This document shows positions 35,395 through 44,252 of a stretch of 64,000 nt of DNA, one piece after another (position 1 is the first letter of the stretch; every line of letters starts with the position of its first letter). The translations under genes and the position numbers were made by a program. The notes under the pieces are model-generated. The model was given only the letters and a program-made list of their open reading frames with translations, was not told where the DNA came from and did not search any database. Origin of the DNA: Ruminococcus sp. XPD3002 (GTDB taxonomy: Bacteria; Bacillota; Clostridia; Oscillospirales; Ruminococcaceae); the NCBI GenBank assembly GCA_900119535.1, contig FPJT01000011.1:1-64000 (forward strand). The letters run 5' to 3'.

Positions 35395-35599
35395 GGGCGC
35401 TCGGAAAGCGCCCCTACACGCTAAAGGCTAATGGCTAATACGGGCGCACACTGTGCGCCCCTACTGCTTTCTGCTTTCTGAAAACTAAAGGGGCGATGTG
35501 GGTGACTCCCCACAGTGTGGGGTAACTCCCTACAGTGTAGGGAGATGTCAGCGAAGCTGACAGAGGGGACGGGCGACGGTTAGGAGTCGCCCCCTACAC
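35395..35599. repeat. Palindromic repeat cluster including a duplicated CTCCC hairpin
   Basis: Two GGGCGC-type palindromes (35395-35413 and 35442-35460) precede a long block. In it, CTCCCCACAGTGTGGGG (35506-35522) is followed by CTCCCTACAGTGTAGGGAG (35526-35544), a tandem copy with one compensatory change in each arm. GTCAGCGAAGCTGAC (35547-35561) and GGGCGAC/GTCGCCC (35571-35592) follow. The copy at 49611-49699 lacks the second CTCCC unit. Confidence 0.65.
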
Positions 35600-35602
35600 T
35601 GA

Positions 35603-36439
35603 TCACTGATTCTTTTTGGACTTTCCCAGTGATGAGGGAATGTACATCCAGGGTTCGTACTTATTCATCTTGTATATGAATGAGTTATCAAGGTCGCCCA
35701 TTATTTTGCTGAGCTTGTCCATATAGTCCGATGAATCCTTCATCATTTTAACAAGGTCGCTGCCCTTCATATCGGTGGTAACGGTGTAGCTTCCTGTTTT
35801 TCCGTCGGCACCGAAATAGACTTCGTAGCTGCCCGAAACGTCCTTGAGGTAGGCTTTTACGTCGATAATATCGTCGATATCCTCGGCGCTTTTCTTGTAG
35901 TATGCATCGTCGTCGGAACTGACAGCATCGGAATAGGGGATCTTCTTATCGCATACGGAGAGATAGAGTATCTCGCCTGTTTCCTTATCGCATATGAGAG
36001 TCTGTATGGAATCAAGCTGTTTATCGCTTACGTCCTTGGAGCGGGCATAAGCTTCAAATGTACGTGTATCTGTTGAATTCCGCTCTTTCTTTCTGAAGAG
36101 CATCGATGCGGACTGGAGTTTGTCCTTCAGTTCGGTTATACCGCCTTCTTCAGCATTTTTTTCAGCTTCTTTGGTGGCTTCTGTGGTGGTATCTTTGGTA
36201 GTATCTTCTTTTTTCTCTGTGGAGGATGCTTCTGCTGTAGTTGATGCAGCGGCGGCAGTTGTCTTTTTCTCCTTAGCTGTAGTAGCTGCCGTAGTTGCAG
36301 CAGCTGTAGTAGTTGCCGCAGCAGTGGTAACGGTCTCGGAAGAAGCGCCGCTTGTGTTTTCGTATGTATTGTAGTCCTCGCAGGCGGTAAAGCATCCAAG
36401 CATGGAAGCCGCTGCGATAACAGCCAATGTTCTTTTCAT
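35603..36439 (-). CDS. Lipoprotein with Ala/Thr-rich linker, unknown function
   Basis: 278 residues from the ATG at 36439, 6 bases after AAGGAGG. A signal peptide with lipobox-like FTAC (Cys20) predicts lipid anchoring outside the membrane. Residues about 32-95 are low-complexity alanine/threonine/lysine/glutamate linker. The folded part (about 100-270) carries no motif that I recognise; its pattern (YEVYFGADGKTGSYTVT) hints at a small beta-rich domain. It is the last gene behind yycJ-rlmH on the same strand. Confidence 0.7.
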   Translation of the reverse strand: MKRTLAVIAAASMLGCFTACEDYNTYENTSGASSETVTTAAATTTAAATTAATTAKEKKTTAAAASTTAEASSTEKKEDTTKDTTTEATKEAEKNAEEGGITELKDKLQSASMLFRKKERNSTDTRTFEAYARSKDVSDKQLDSIQTLICDKETGEILYLSVCDKKIPYSDAVSSDDDAYYKKSAEDIDDIIDVKAYLKDVSGSYEVYFGADGKTGSYTVTTDMKGSDLVKMMKDSSDYMDKLSKIMGDLDNSFIYKMNKYEPWMYIPSSLGKSKKNQ

Positions 36440-36450
36440 ATTCATCCTCC

Positions 36451-36924
36451 TTATTTATGGTACTTTCCTCCGCTTGCTATCTGGAAGCAGCGGTATATCT
36501 GTTCAAGCAGCATAACTCTTGCAAGCTGGTGGGGGAAGGTCATTTTCGACATAGAGAGCTTAAGGCTTCCCATAGCCTTTATATCGGGGTCCAGACCGAA
36601 GGAGCTTCCGATAATGAAGGTGACGCAGCTTTCGCCGTTCACACCTGCCTGAGTTATCTGCTGTGAGAGTTCGGTACTGCTGAGCTGTTTTCCCTCGATG
36701 CACATGGGGACTATCATGCCCTTTGCGTAGCGTTTTATCTGTTCCGCTTCTTTTTTGAGAGCGGCGGATATCTCCTTATCCGAGGGATTATCGCTGAGGC
36801 GGCACTCGTCCAGCTCGTGGAGCTCGAAGGTGCAGAAACGTCCCAGACGCTTTATGTATTCAGCACAGGCGCTTCTGAGGTAATCCTCTTTAAGCTTGCC
36901 TATGACGATAAGGTTTATATTCAT
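36451..36924 (-). CDS. rlmH: 23S rRNA (pseudouridine1915-N3)-methyltransferase RlmH
   Basis: 157 residues, the usual length of this SPOUT-class methyltransferase. It begins MNINLIVIGKLKEDYL and ends with the knot and cofactor region FIIGSSFGLDP, LSMSKMTFPHQLARVMLLEQIYR and a C-terminal SGGKYHK. It methylates pseudouridine 1915 in helix 69 of 23S rRNA. Its start codon overlaps the stop of the upstream MBL gene by one base, the common clostridial yycJ-rlmH pair. Confidence 0.95.
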   Translation of the reverse strand: MNINLIVIGKLKEDYLRSACAEYIKRLGRFCTFELHELDECRLSDNPSDKEISAALKKEAEQIKRYAKGMIVPMCIEGKQLSSTELSQQITQAGVNGESCVTFIIGSSFGLDPDIKAMGSLKLSMSKMTFPHQLARVMLLEQIYRCFQIASGGKYHK

Positions 36925-37709
36925 CAGAAGATAACAGCTCCTCCCTGAGTTTCGACAGGTGCAACGCCCAGAAGGTAGTCCCTGCCGCGAGTCATGCCCG
37001 AAAGGCAGCTTTCAACGGTCTTGTCGGCAATATAGGGACGGTTGTTGTCCTGGCTGAGATGTCCGAGGATTATGTGTGTAGTGCCCTGTGTTACGAGTTT
37101 TCTTACCTGTGCGCCGCTGTCGGTATTGGAGAGATGTCCGTTGCAGGAAAGTATGCGCTCCTTAAGGTAAAGAGGGTAGGGACCGTTCCGCAGCATCTCC
37201 TCGTCGTAGTTGGCTTCAAGGAGTACCAGACGGCAGCCTGTAAGAGCCTCATCCACCTCGGGAGTTATATGTCCCAGGTCGGTGCAGACAGCGCAGTGCT
37301 TGTCATCGGAGGTGTGTATCCTGTAGCCGCAGCTCTGAATGGTATCGTGGGGAGTATTGAAGCATCTTACCTCGCATCCGCCGCAGTTTATAGTGATACC
37401 GTTCATATCGATAACGGGAGAATTTGCCGCTATCTTATCGCTGTCGCAGAGTCTCTGAAGGGTACGCTTCTGACCGTATACAGGCATACCCGTATGTTTT
37501 GTGAGCATTTTAAGACCTGTTACGTGGTCGGAGTGTTCATGGGTTATAAAGACCGCCTGAACAGCCGAAAGGGGAATCCTGTTGACTTCAAGAGCGGCAG
37601 AGAGCCGCTTGAAGCTCACTCCGCAGTCTATGAGTATACCGCCCTGTTCTGTACCGATAAAGGTACTGTTGCCCTTACTTGAGCTGAAAAGGGGGTATAT
37701 GCGTGCCAT
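36924..37709 (-). CDS. yycJ: YycJ-family MBL-fold hydrolase
   Basis: 261 residues. A metallo-beta-lactamase fold with ITHEHSDHVTG (His57, His59, Asp61, His62) and ILGHLSQDNN near the C-terminus. The N-terminus PLFSSSKGNSTFIG is characteristic of the YycJ/WalJ group, predicted exonucleases linked to cell-wall and DNA-repair control. It is transcribed with rlmH from a consensus promoter between cysS and this gene. The cellular role is by family, not shown here. Confidence 0.9.
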   Translation of the reverse strand: MARIYPLFSSSKGNSTFIGTEQGGILIDCGVSFKRLSAALEVNRIPLSAVQAVFITHEHSDHVTGLKMLTKHTGMPVYGQKRTLQRLCDSDKIAANSPVIDMNGITINCGGCEVRCFNTPHDTIQSCGYRIHTSDDKHCAVCTDLGHITPEVDEALTGCRLVLLEANYDEEMLRNGPYPLYLKERILSCNGHLSNTDSGAQVRKLVTQGTTHIILGHLSQDNNRPYIADKTVESCLSGMTRGRDYLLGVAPVETQGGAVIF

Positions 37710-37744
37710 TGAAGTGCCTCCGTTCTGAAAATATCGTCATTTAA

Positions 37745-37773
37745 ATTATATGCCTTTTAAGTTTTTTTGTCAA
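37745..37773 (-). promoter_or_regulatory. Consensus SigA promoter for yycJ-rlmH
   Basis: Minus strand TTGACA (37773-37768), 17-bp spacer, TATAAT (37750-37745), just after the cysS stop. Confidence 0.82.
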
Positions 37774-37776
37774 GCA

Positions 37777-39195
37777 TCAGAGCTTGTTTATCTCGGTTCC
37801 CTGACGGGTTTCCTTTACCTCATAGCCGAGTGCGGTTATCTTATCGCGTATCTCGTCGGCAAGAGCGAAGTTTTTCTCCTTACGTGCAGCCTGACGCTGT
37901 TCAACGAGAGCCATTACCTCCTCGGGGATATCGGATGAAGCGTTAGCGGATTCCTCTGCGAATTTCTTTGCATTTGCGATGAGGTCCAGACCGAGTACCT
38001 TGTCGAATTCCTCCAGAAGTGCCAGCTTTGTAGCGTTGTTTGCACCTGATTTGAGTACGTCATAGAGTACAGTGATACCCATAGCAGTGTTGAGGTCGTT
38101 ATCCATAGCCTCTCTGAAGCTCTGCATAAGGCGGTCGAATTCAGCCTTGTCGGTATCTCCCGAAGCATCGGCAGTAAGGGGAGCTATCTTCTCTATGAGC
38201 TTGCTGTAAGCCAGCTTTGCGTTATCAAGGTTCTCCCATGAGAATACCAGCGACTTTCTGTAGTGGGACTGTAAGCAGAAGAAACGGTAAACTACAGGCA
38301 GATAGCCTTTTTCCTCCAGAAGCGAAACTGTAAGGAACTCGCCCTTGCTCTTGCTCATCTTGCCGCTGTTTGTGTTGAGGTGGAGTACGTGGAACCAGTA
38401 ATTGCACCATTTATGGCCGAGGTAAGCTTCGGACTGTGCGATCTCGTTTGTGTGGTGTGGGAAAGCATTATCGATACCGCCGCAGTGTATATCAAGGTAC
38501 TCGCCCAGATTCTTCATGCTGATGCATGAGCACTCGATATGCCAGCCGGGATAGCCTACGCCCCAGGGTGAATCCCATTTAAGCTCCTGGTCATCGAACT
38601 TGGACTTTGTGAACCACAGTACGAAATCGGCTTTATTGCGCTTGTTGCTGTCCTCCTCAACGCCCTCGCGGACACCTACAGCAAGGTCCTCTTCCTTGAA
38701 ATCGTTGAATACATAGTATTTTTCCAGCTTTGATGTATCGAAGTAAATGTTGCCGCCTGCCTCGTAAGCGTAGCCCTTATCCATGAGTGAAGATATAACA
38801 CGGATGAACTCGTCTATATAGGTAGTTGCGGGAACTACAACGTCGGGAGTCTTTATGTTGAGCTTTTTGCAGTCATCGAAGAAAGCGTCCGTATAGAACT
38901 TAGCTATCTCCATAACGGTCTTATGCTCGCGCTTAGCGCCCTTAAGCATCTTGTCATCGCCTGTATCGCCGTCACTTGTAAGGTGTCCCACGTCGGTGAT
39001 GTTCATGACTCTCTTAACGTCCAGACCTGTGAAGCGGAGGTATTTTTCCAGTATATCCTCCATTATGTAGCTTCTGAGGTTGCCGATATGAGCGTAGTGA
39101 TAGACAGTAGGTCCGCAGGTGTACATACTTACCTTGCCTGCCTCACGAGGGATGAACTCCTCTTTTTTATGTGAAAGTGAATTGTATAACTGCAT
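37777..39195 (-). CDS. cysS: Cysteinyl-tRNA synthetase
   Basis: 472 residues from the ATG at 39195 with AAGGAGG 6-7 bases upstream; the frame continues 5' through the T-box leader but that part is not coding. The class I signature HIGN follows CGPTVYHYA, KMSKS is present (GKMSKSKGE), and zinc-ligand positions occur in CGPT, ECSCI and HHTNE. The C-terminal DALR-like helical region and a short tail follow. It charges tRNA-Cys. It is controlled by the T-box leader directly upstream. Confidence 0.96.
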   Translation of the reverse strand: MQLYNSLSHKKEEFIPREAGKVSMYTCGPTVYHYAHIGNLRSYIMEDILEKYLRFTGLDVKRVMNITDVGHLTSDGDTGDDKMLKGAKREHKTVMEIAKFYTDAFFDDCKKLNIKTPDVVVPATTYIDEFIRVISSLMDKGYAYEAGGNIYFDTSKLEKYYVFNDFKEEDLAVGVREGVEEDSNKRNKADFVLWFTKSKFDDQELKWDSPWGVGYPGWHIECSCISMKNLGEYLDIHCGGIDNAFPHHTNEIAQSEAYLGHKWCNYWFHVLHLNTNSGKMSKSKGEFLTVSLLEEKGYLPVVYRFFCLQSHYRKSLVFSWENLDNAKLAYSKLIEKIAPLTADASGDTDKAEFDRLMQSFREAMDNDLNTAMGITVLYDVLKSGANNATKLALLEEFDKVLGLDLIANAKKFAEESANASSDIPEEVMALVEQRQAARKEKNFALADEIRDKITALGYEVKETRQGTEINKL

Positions 39196-39208
39196 GTTTA
39201 TCCTCCTT

Positions 39209-39440
39209 AAAAAAATAAACGCCCCCTGAGAATGACTCAGGAGGCGTAGATACGCGGTTCCACTCCGATTTATAACTCTTTCCCGTAACGAGGGGGACGC
39301 CGACGGATACGCACGGACAAGCCGCTTCCCCGTCAGGGCTGACAGACGCACTTCACGTTATCGTTCTGCGCCGTTTCACCGTCCCGACGCTCTCTGAAAG
39401 AAACTGATATACGCTACTCTTCCTGCTGAGCCTTTATAGA
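39209..39440 (-). promoter_or_regulatory. T-box leader (Cys) upstream of cysS
   Basis: On the minus strand the conserved T-box GGAGTGGAACCGCG lies near 39266-39253, followed by the terminator CGCCTCCTGAG / CTCAGGGGGCG (39246-39220) with a T-run. A TGC triplet at 39350-39348 in a GAAGTGCGTC context is the likely specifier for Cys. Uncharged tRNA-Cys would favour the antiterminator and allow cysS expression. Confidence 0.9.
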
Positions 39441-39452
39441 TATTACCTATAT

Positions 39453-39482
39453 ATTATATACCATCAATGCGTGGTTTGTCAA
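39453..39482 (-). promoter_or_regulatory. Consensus promoter of the cysS T-box leader
   Basis: Minus strand TTGACA (39482-39477), 18-bp spacer, TATAAT (39458-39453). Confidence 0.82.
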
Positions 39483-39522
39483 GCGTTTCAGTTGTCAGAA
39501 AGCAGAACTCAGAACTAAGAGC

Positions 39523-39732
39523 TCAGAAATCAGAAAGTAGAAAGCAGTAGGGGCGCATTCCGTGCGCCCGTGATATCCAAATTATGATGAATCAATTGTA
39601 GGGGCTGCCTTTGGCAGCCCGCATGATCCAATACATACGGTCAAATACAACGGACCGCCGAAGGCGGCCCCTACATGGTATCAGGGTTGTGGACTATTGT
39701 ACGTGTGCCAATGGGACGGCGAATCGCCGTCC
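39523..39732 (+). repeat. Long direct repeat, left copy (about 210 bp)
   Basis: Nearly identical to 47413-47625 and in the same orientation. It contains a CAGAAAG microrepeat, then palindromes GGGCGCATTCCGTGCGCCC (39551-39569), GGGCTGCCTTTGGCAGCCC (39602-39620), GGACCGCCGAAGGCGGCCC (39652-39670) and GGGACGGCGAATCGCCGTCC (39713-39732). The unique spacer sequences between palindromes are also shared, so this is a duplication of a whole block. Confidence 0.8.
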
Positions 39733-39812
39733 GTTTTCATCCGTATTTATTTTTGACCATGCGGACGGCCAATGGTTGTCCCTACACTGCTTTCTGAAAA
39801 CTATTAACTGCT

Positions 39813-41318
39813 TCATGAACGAAATGGCGGTATCGGAAGTCCGTTCACACTGAAAAGCTTTACCTCGGCGTAATTGTTCCACAGGTACCTTACACGCACA
39901 GGGTATTCCACAAAGCGGCTTTTAAGGTGGAGAACTCCGCATCCGTCGAACTCCGCTTCGTCAGCAGGGAAGAACTCTCCCTCTGCATCGGCTATTGCGA
40001 ATCCTGAAGCCCAGCCTGTTTCTGTCCTTACGCCGTACATATTGTCAAAGTATACCCTCAGCTCGTCCTCACCGCACTCCACATGGCTGTAAACAGGGGG
40101 GAGAGTGTCCTTCCTGTCCGCAAGACTGTAGACCTCGCTGAGCGCCTGAAGGTACATACGATGTCCCACAGGTGCCTTGTCTATGGGGTGGATGTTGCCG
40201 AATTCTCCGCAGTCCAGAAGAACTGCAAGTCCCGTATTGCGTACTGTTTCATAAGCCTTCATCTGAGCCTCACGAATAAGGCTCCAGCTTGTATCGGTTT
40301 CGTGACCTTCCTCGCCGTATACAGGGAGCTGCGCGATGATAAAGGGCAGGCTGTCGTTGTGCCACATGGTACGCCACAGGCCGATAAGTGAAGTAAGCAG
40401 GGGATAGTAGACCTCGGGGTGACGGTCATCGGATTCGCCCTGATACCAGAGAACTCCCCTTACGGTATATGGTGCTATCCTGCACAGCATTGTGCTGTAA
40501 AGACCGCAGGGACGCTCAGGGTGGAGATGTCCCATAGGTCCGGGGTAGGGATCCTCGCCGCAGAGGGCAGAAGCTTCGCCCCAGCGCAGTCCCTTTTCGT
40601 TCATGCAGGCAACTACCTTTTCTATCCATTTATTGCGTGTTGCGGTATATTCAAGATACTCCGCAGTCATCTGCTCTTCGGACTTACCTTCAACGGCTTT
40701 ATCATAGTCATCAAGGTAGACAGCAAGGCGGCTGTCATGGCTGAGAACATCTTCGGATACCCATGCGGAAGCGGAAGTTCCGCCCCAGTTGCAGCCTATC
40801 ACGCCAACGGTAACACCGAGCCTTCTGCTGAGTTCGGCAGCGAAATAGTATCCTGCTGCGGACCATTCTCCCGAACCTTCCTCAGAGGGGAGAGTCCAGC
40901 AGCTCTTGCTTTCCGCACGTTTCATATCCTCGCCGGAATATGAGCATTTGGGAGTGTTATAGTATCTTACGTTCTCCTTATGGCAGTTTTTCAGTGCTGA
41001 GATGCCGTCCTTATCGTTCCTGAGTTCAAACTGCATGTTGGACTGTCCCCCTGCAAGCCATACCTCGCCGTAAGCCACGTTCCTGAACACTATCCTGCGT
41101 ATATCCGAGGTTATTTCAAGGGTGCAGCTCCTGCATGCGGAAGCAGCAGGCAGCAATGCGGACCATCTGCCGTTATTCACGGAAGCCTTTGCACTTATCC
41201 CCATTTCGGGAACCGATACGTATATATCGCCGCAAACGTCCTCACAGGTGCCGAATACCCTTACGGGGACACCTCGCTGAAGGACCATATTATCGCTGAA
41301 TACTGCTGCTGCTTTCAT
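39813..41318 (-). CDS. Sialate O-acetylesterase-type SGNH esterase
   Basis: 501 residues. SGNH-family sialate O-acetylesterase: GEVWLAGGQSNMQFEL (nucleophile Ser93), VIGCNWGGTSASAW and GVLWYQGESD with the usual conserved glutamine and glutamate. No signal peptide is visible, so it probably acts in the cytoplasm on imported acetylated sugars, perhaps acetyl-xylan or sialic acid units. It starts 11 bp downstream of the last U32-like gene and is the final gene of the nadA-hydE-U32 operon. Its relation to the rest of that operon is not obvious. Confidence 0.85.
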   Translation of the reverse strand: MKAAAVFSDNMVLQRGVPVRVFGTCEDVCGDIYVSVPEMGISAKASVNNGRWSALLPAASACRSCTLEITSDIRRIVFRNVAYGEVWLAGGQSNMQFELRNDKDGISALKNCHKENVRYYNTPKCSYSGEDMKRAESKSCWTLPSEEGSGEWSAAGYYFAAELSRRLGVTVGVIGCNWGGTSASAWVSEDVLSHDSRLAVYLDDYDKAVEGKSEEQMTAEYLEYTATRNKWIEKVVACMNEKGLRWGEASALCGEDPYPGPMGHLHPERPCGLYSTMLCRIAPYTVRGVLWYQGESDDRHPEVYYPLLTSLIGLWRTMWHNDSLPFIIAQLPVYGEEGHETDTSWSLIREAQMKAYETVRNTGLAVLLDCGEFGNIHPIDKAPVGHRMYLQALSEVYSLADRKDTLPPVYSHVECGEDELRVYFDNMYGVRTETGWASGFAIADAEGEFFPADEAEFDGCGVLHLKSRFVEYPVRVRYLWNNYAEVKLFSVNGLPIPPFRS

Positions 41319-41328
41319 AGTCTGCTCC

Positions 41329-42315
41329 TTATCCGTTTATCTTGCTCTTTTCGCCGTCGATAACTACAGCGCCGTTTCTTTCAAGGTTGTGCAGGAACAT
41401 GAAACGTGCCTCGTCACGACATTCGGGTTTTATCATGTAGTACATATAGTTCTCTATAACGTTGAGGTTGCTGGCTGTACGTCCCTCTATCTTGAACTGT
41501 CTGAATCCCATGGGGACATACTTCTCCCAGATAGCTTCGGGAGTTATGAATGTGGGGAGATTGAGCTTTATAACGTCGAATATGCTTCTTGAAGTACAGT
41601 GGCAGTTTATAGCTGTGGTAACTGTTTCTGTAGCGTAGTCGTTGATGTTGAAGGGCTCGCCGGGGTGGTTTTTAAGGTGCTCGTTGTAGATTATCATCTG
41701 TTCGCCGATGAGTCTGTAGTGGTCAAGACGCTTCTGACAGTTAGGTGTGCAGCAGGCGTTGGCAAGTATCTCTATCTTGTCCTTGTGGGGAAGCTTTTCG
41801 AGGATATCGAACTTGTTGTTAAGGTCATAGTCGAGGACTACGATGCTGTAATCCTTTGCAAGCTCTGCTTCGAGAACTCCCGGATCGGTGATACGCTTGC
41901 AGGTAGAGCTTGTGAGCTTGTAGTTGGGGTATTCGCTTCTGATATACTGCTCCAGCAGTGGAGAATTAACGATACATTCGTTAAGACCATTATCCGCAAG
42001 CTTCATCACCTTGTTGCAGAAGGGATCGTAGAGATGCTCCTCTTTCAGCACGGGGTTTGTGAAGGTAAATCTCAGCGGTATGCCGAGGGAATTGAATGCC
42101 TTGATGACCATTTTGATGAAGCTCTCATCGCAGGTTCCGCCGACAGTTCTTCCGCCGTTCCATATGGAAGGGGGGAACACTCCGTAGAATGAAGCTATCT
42201 CAACTCCCTCGCGGAAGTATTCGGGAGCGTACTTCACCATGTTTGCGAAAACGAGGTTCAGTCTGTAGTGAGCAGCGAAGTCGGGCAGGTGAAATCTAAC
42301 TTTTATATCATCCAT
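41329..42315 (-). CDS. U32-peptidase-like protein, paralogue 4 of 4
   Basis: 328 residues with AGGAGG upstream. It begins VRFHLPDFA. Shared blocks: EGVEIASFYGVFPPSIWNGG, IPLRFTFTN, ADNGLNECIVNSPLL, KLTSSTCKRITD, DYDLNNKFDILEKLP, ANACCTPNC and FKIEGRTAS. The last motif and the TIM-barrel-like order resemble peptidase U32 proteins (RlhA, TrhP), which hydroxylate or modify RNA. Cysteines in STCKR, NACCxPxC and CHC recur in the copies and could bind a metal or Fe-S cluster. Function unknown. Part of a four-gene tandem array. Confidence 0.7.
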   Translation of the reverse strand: MDDIKVRFHLPDFAAHYRLNLVFANMVKYAPEYFREGVEIASFYGVFPPSIWNGGRTVGGTCDESFIKMVIKAFNSLGIPLRFTFTNPVLKEEHLYDPFCNKVMKLADNGLNECIVNSPLLEQYIRSEYPNYKLTSSTCKRITDPGVLEAELAKDYSIVVLDYDLNNKFDILEKLPHKDKIEILANACCTPNCQKRLDHYRLIGEQMIIYNEHLKNHPGEPFNINDYATETVTTAINCHCTSRSIFDVIKLNLPTFITPEAIWEKYVPMGFRQFKIEGRTASNLNVIENYMYYMIKPECRDEARFMFLHNLERNGAVVIDGEKSKING

Positions 42316-42329
42316 AATAATACCTCCTG

Positions 42330-43283
42330 TCAGTTAATAGTGATAACGTTGTTTTTGTTGAGGTTTCTGTAGAAGGAAAGTCTTGCCTCGCCGATACATT
42401 CGGGCTTTACCATGTAGTAGAGATAATGCTCGATGAGGTTGAACATATCAAATGTGCGTCCCTCTATCTTGAACTGGCTGAATCCCATGGGAACGTACTT
42501 GTTCCAGATATCATCGGGGGAGATATGACAGCTCAGCTGCTGTACCTCGTAAAGTGAACGGTTAACGCACTGGCAGTCGAACTCGAAGCGGCTCTCGGGG
42601 TGTTCTGCCTCGAACTTAGCCGAATCAAAGGGAGCGTTGGGGTATTTCCTTACATGGTTTGCATAGGCTATCTGTTCAAGACCTATGGTATCGTAGTGGT
42701 GGCTGCGGTGGGCACATCCGGGGTTGCAGCAGGCGTTTACCAGTATCTCGCACTTTTCCTTGTTGGGTATCTTTTCGAGGATATCGAACTTGTTGTTAAG
42801 GTCGTAATCGAGAACGACTATGTGGTAATCCTTTTCCACTTCCTCATACACCTTATCGGGATCGGTGATACGCTTGCAGGTAGAGCTTGTAAGCTTGAAA
42901 TTGGGGTAGTTCTTGCGGATGTAGTCCTCCAGCAGGGGAGAATTGACGATACATTCGTTAAGACCGTTATCCGCAACGTGCATCACGAAATTGCAGAACT
43001 CGTCGCTGAGGTGTTTCTTTTCGAGCTTGGGGTTAGTGAAAGTGAAGCGGAGGGGGATGCCCTTGCTGTTGAAATACTTTGTAACGCCCTTTACGAATTC
43101 CTTGGTGCAGGTGCCGCCCTGGAAGCGTCCGCCGTTCCATATGGAAGGAGGGAACACACCGTAGAATGAAGCTATCTCAACTCCCTCGCGGAAGAATTCG
43201 GGACGGCTTTCAAGCATTGCAACGAATACCATATTGAACTTATCAAAGCCTGCAAAATCAGGCAGATGGAATCTTACTCTCAT
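42330..43283 (-). CDS. U32-peptidase-like protein, paralogue 3 of 4
   Basis: 317 residues, AAAGGAGG upstream of MRVRFHLPDF. It has the same block order as the neighbours: EGVEIASFYGVFPPSIWNGG, KLTSSTCKRITD, DYDLNNKFDILEKIP, NACCNPGC and FKIEGRTFD. The C-terminal cysteine pair reads CQC. It is separated by 14 bp from the paralogues on each side, so the four genes are co-translated from one message. The region between about 215 and 250 is the most variable part among copies and may set partner or substrate choice. Substrate unknown. Confidence 0.7.
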   Translation of the reverse strand: MRVRFHLPDFAGFDKFNMVFVAMLESRPEFFREGVEIASFYGVFPPSIWNGGRFQGGTCTKEFVKGVTKYFNSKGIPLRFTFTNPKLEKKHLSDEFCNFVMHVADNGLNECIVNSPLLEDYIRKNYPNFKLTSSTCKRITDPDKVYEEVEKDYHIVVLDYDLNNKFDILEKIPNKEKCEILVNACCNPGCAHRSHHYDTIGLEQIAYANHVRKYPNAPFDSAKFEAEHPESRFEFDCQCVNRSLYEVQQLSCHISPDDIWNKYVPMGFSQFKIEGRTFDMFNLIEHYLYYMVKPECIGEARLSFYRNLNKNNVITIN

Positions 43284-43297
43284 GTTTTCATCCTCCT

Positions 43298-44236
43298 TTA
43301 TCGGAACAGCAGTGAGCCTGTATTCTCGAGACTTTTCAGCAGGGTGAACCTTGCTTCGTCGCGGCGTTCGGGCTTTGCCATATAGTACATATAGGTCTCA
43401 AGCACATTGAGCGGACTTGCTGTACGTCCCTCTATCTTGAACTGCTCGAATCCCATCGGCACGTATTTCTCCCATATAGCCTCGGGGGAGATATGGGTTC
43501 TCAGGTCTCTTATCTCGAAGATGCCCCTCTGTGAATAGGGACAGTCACGGAAGTGGTCGGGATCATACTTTGATGCATCGAAGGGAAGGTTCGGGTACTT
43601 CTTGATATGAGCGTTATAGGCTATCTGCTGTACGCCTATAGAGTGGTAATGCGCCGACCTTCTCGGACATCCGGGTTCGCAGCAGGCATTTACAAGAAGC
43701 TCGCAGTCCTCTTTCCTGGGGAGCTTTTCAAGCACCTCGAAGTTATTGTTGAAATCATAGTCCACGACCACGATGCTGTAATCCTTTTCAAGCTCCTGCT
43801 TCAGAGCCTCGGGATCGGTGATACGCTTGCAGGTGGAGCTTGTGAGCTTATACTTTGGGTATGTTCTTCTTATGTATTCCTCCAGCAGGGGAGACATTAC
43901 TATCGCCTCGTTGAGACCGTTGTTCGCAAGGTTCATTACCATGTTGCAGAAATCGTCGCTGAGGTGTTTCTTCTCCAGTGCGGGGTTGGTGAAAGTGAAT
44001 CTCAGGGGGATGCCTCTGTCATTGAAAGCCTTTATGACGCTTCTTACGAAGTTCTTGTCACAGACTCCGCCCTGAGTTCTTCCGCCGTTCCATATGGAAG
44101 GAGGAAACACACCGTAGAATGAAGCTATCTCAACTCCTTCACGGAAGAATTCGGGACGGTTCTTAAGCATCTCGGCAAACATAAGATTCAGCTTGAAATT
44201 GCCTGAAAAATCGGGCAGATGAAATCTTACTCTCAT
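43298..44236 (-). CDS. U32-peptidase-like protein, paralogue 2 of 4
   Basis: 312 residues from the ATG at 44236 with AAGGAGA upstream; an earlier in-frame start would run into the previous gene. Motifs include EGVEIASFYGVFPPSIWNGG, KLTSSTCKRITD, VVDYDFNNNFEVLEKLP, NACCEPGC and FKIEGRTAS. In the segment where other copies have CQC or CHC it has a single cysteine (DCPYSQRGIF), so that pair is not strictly conserved, whereas STCKR and CCxPGC are. This suggests that the latter cysteines are the functional ones. Confidence 0.7.
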   Translation of the reverse strand: MRVRFHLPDFSGNFKLNLMFAEMLKNRPEFFREGVEIASFYGVFPPSIWNGGRTQGGVCDKNFVRSVIKAFNDRGIPLRFTFTNPALEKKHLSDDFCNMVMNLANNGLNEAIVMSPLLEEYIRRTYPKYKLTSSTCKRITDPEALKQELEKDYSIVVVDYDFNNNFEVLEKLPRKEDCELLVNACCEPGCPRRSAHYHSIGVQQIAYNAHIKKYPNLPFDASKYDPDHFRDCPYSQRGIFEIRDLRTHISPEAIWEKYVPMGFEQFKIEGRTASPLNVLETYMYYMAKPERRDEARFTLLKSLENTGSLLFR

Positions 44237-44252
44237 TATAGTTCTCCTTGTA

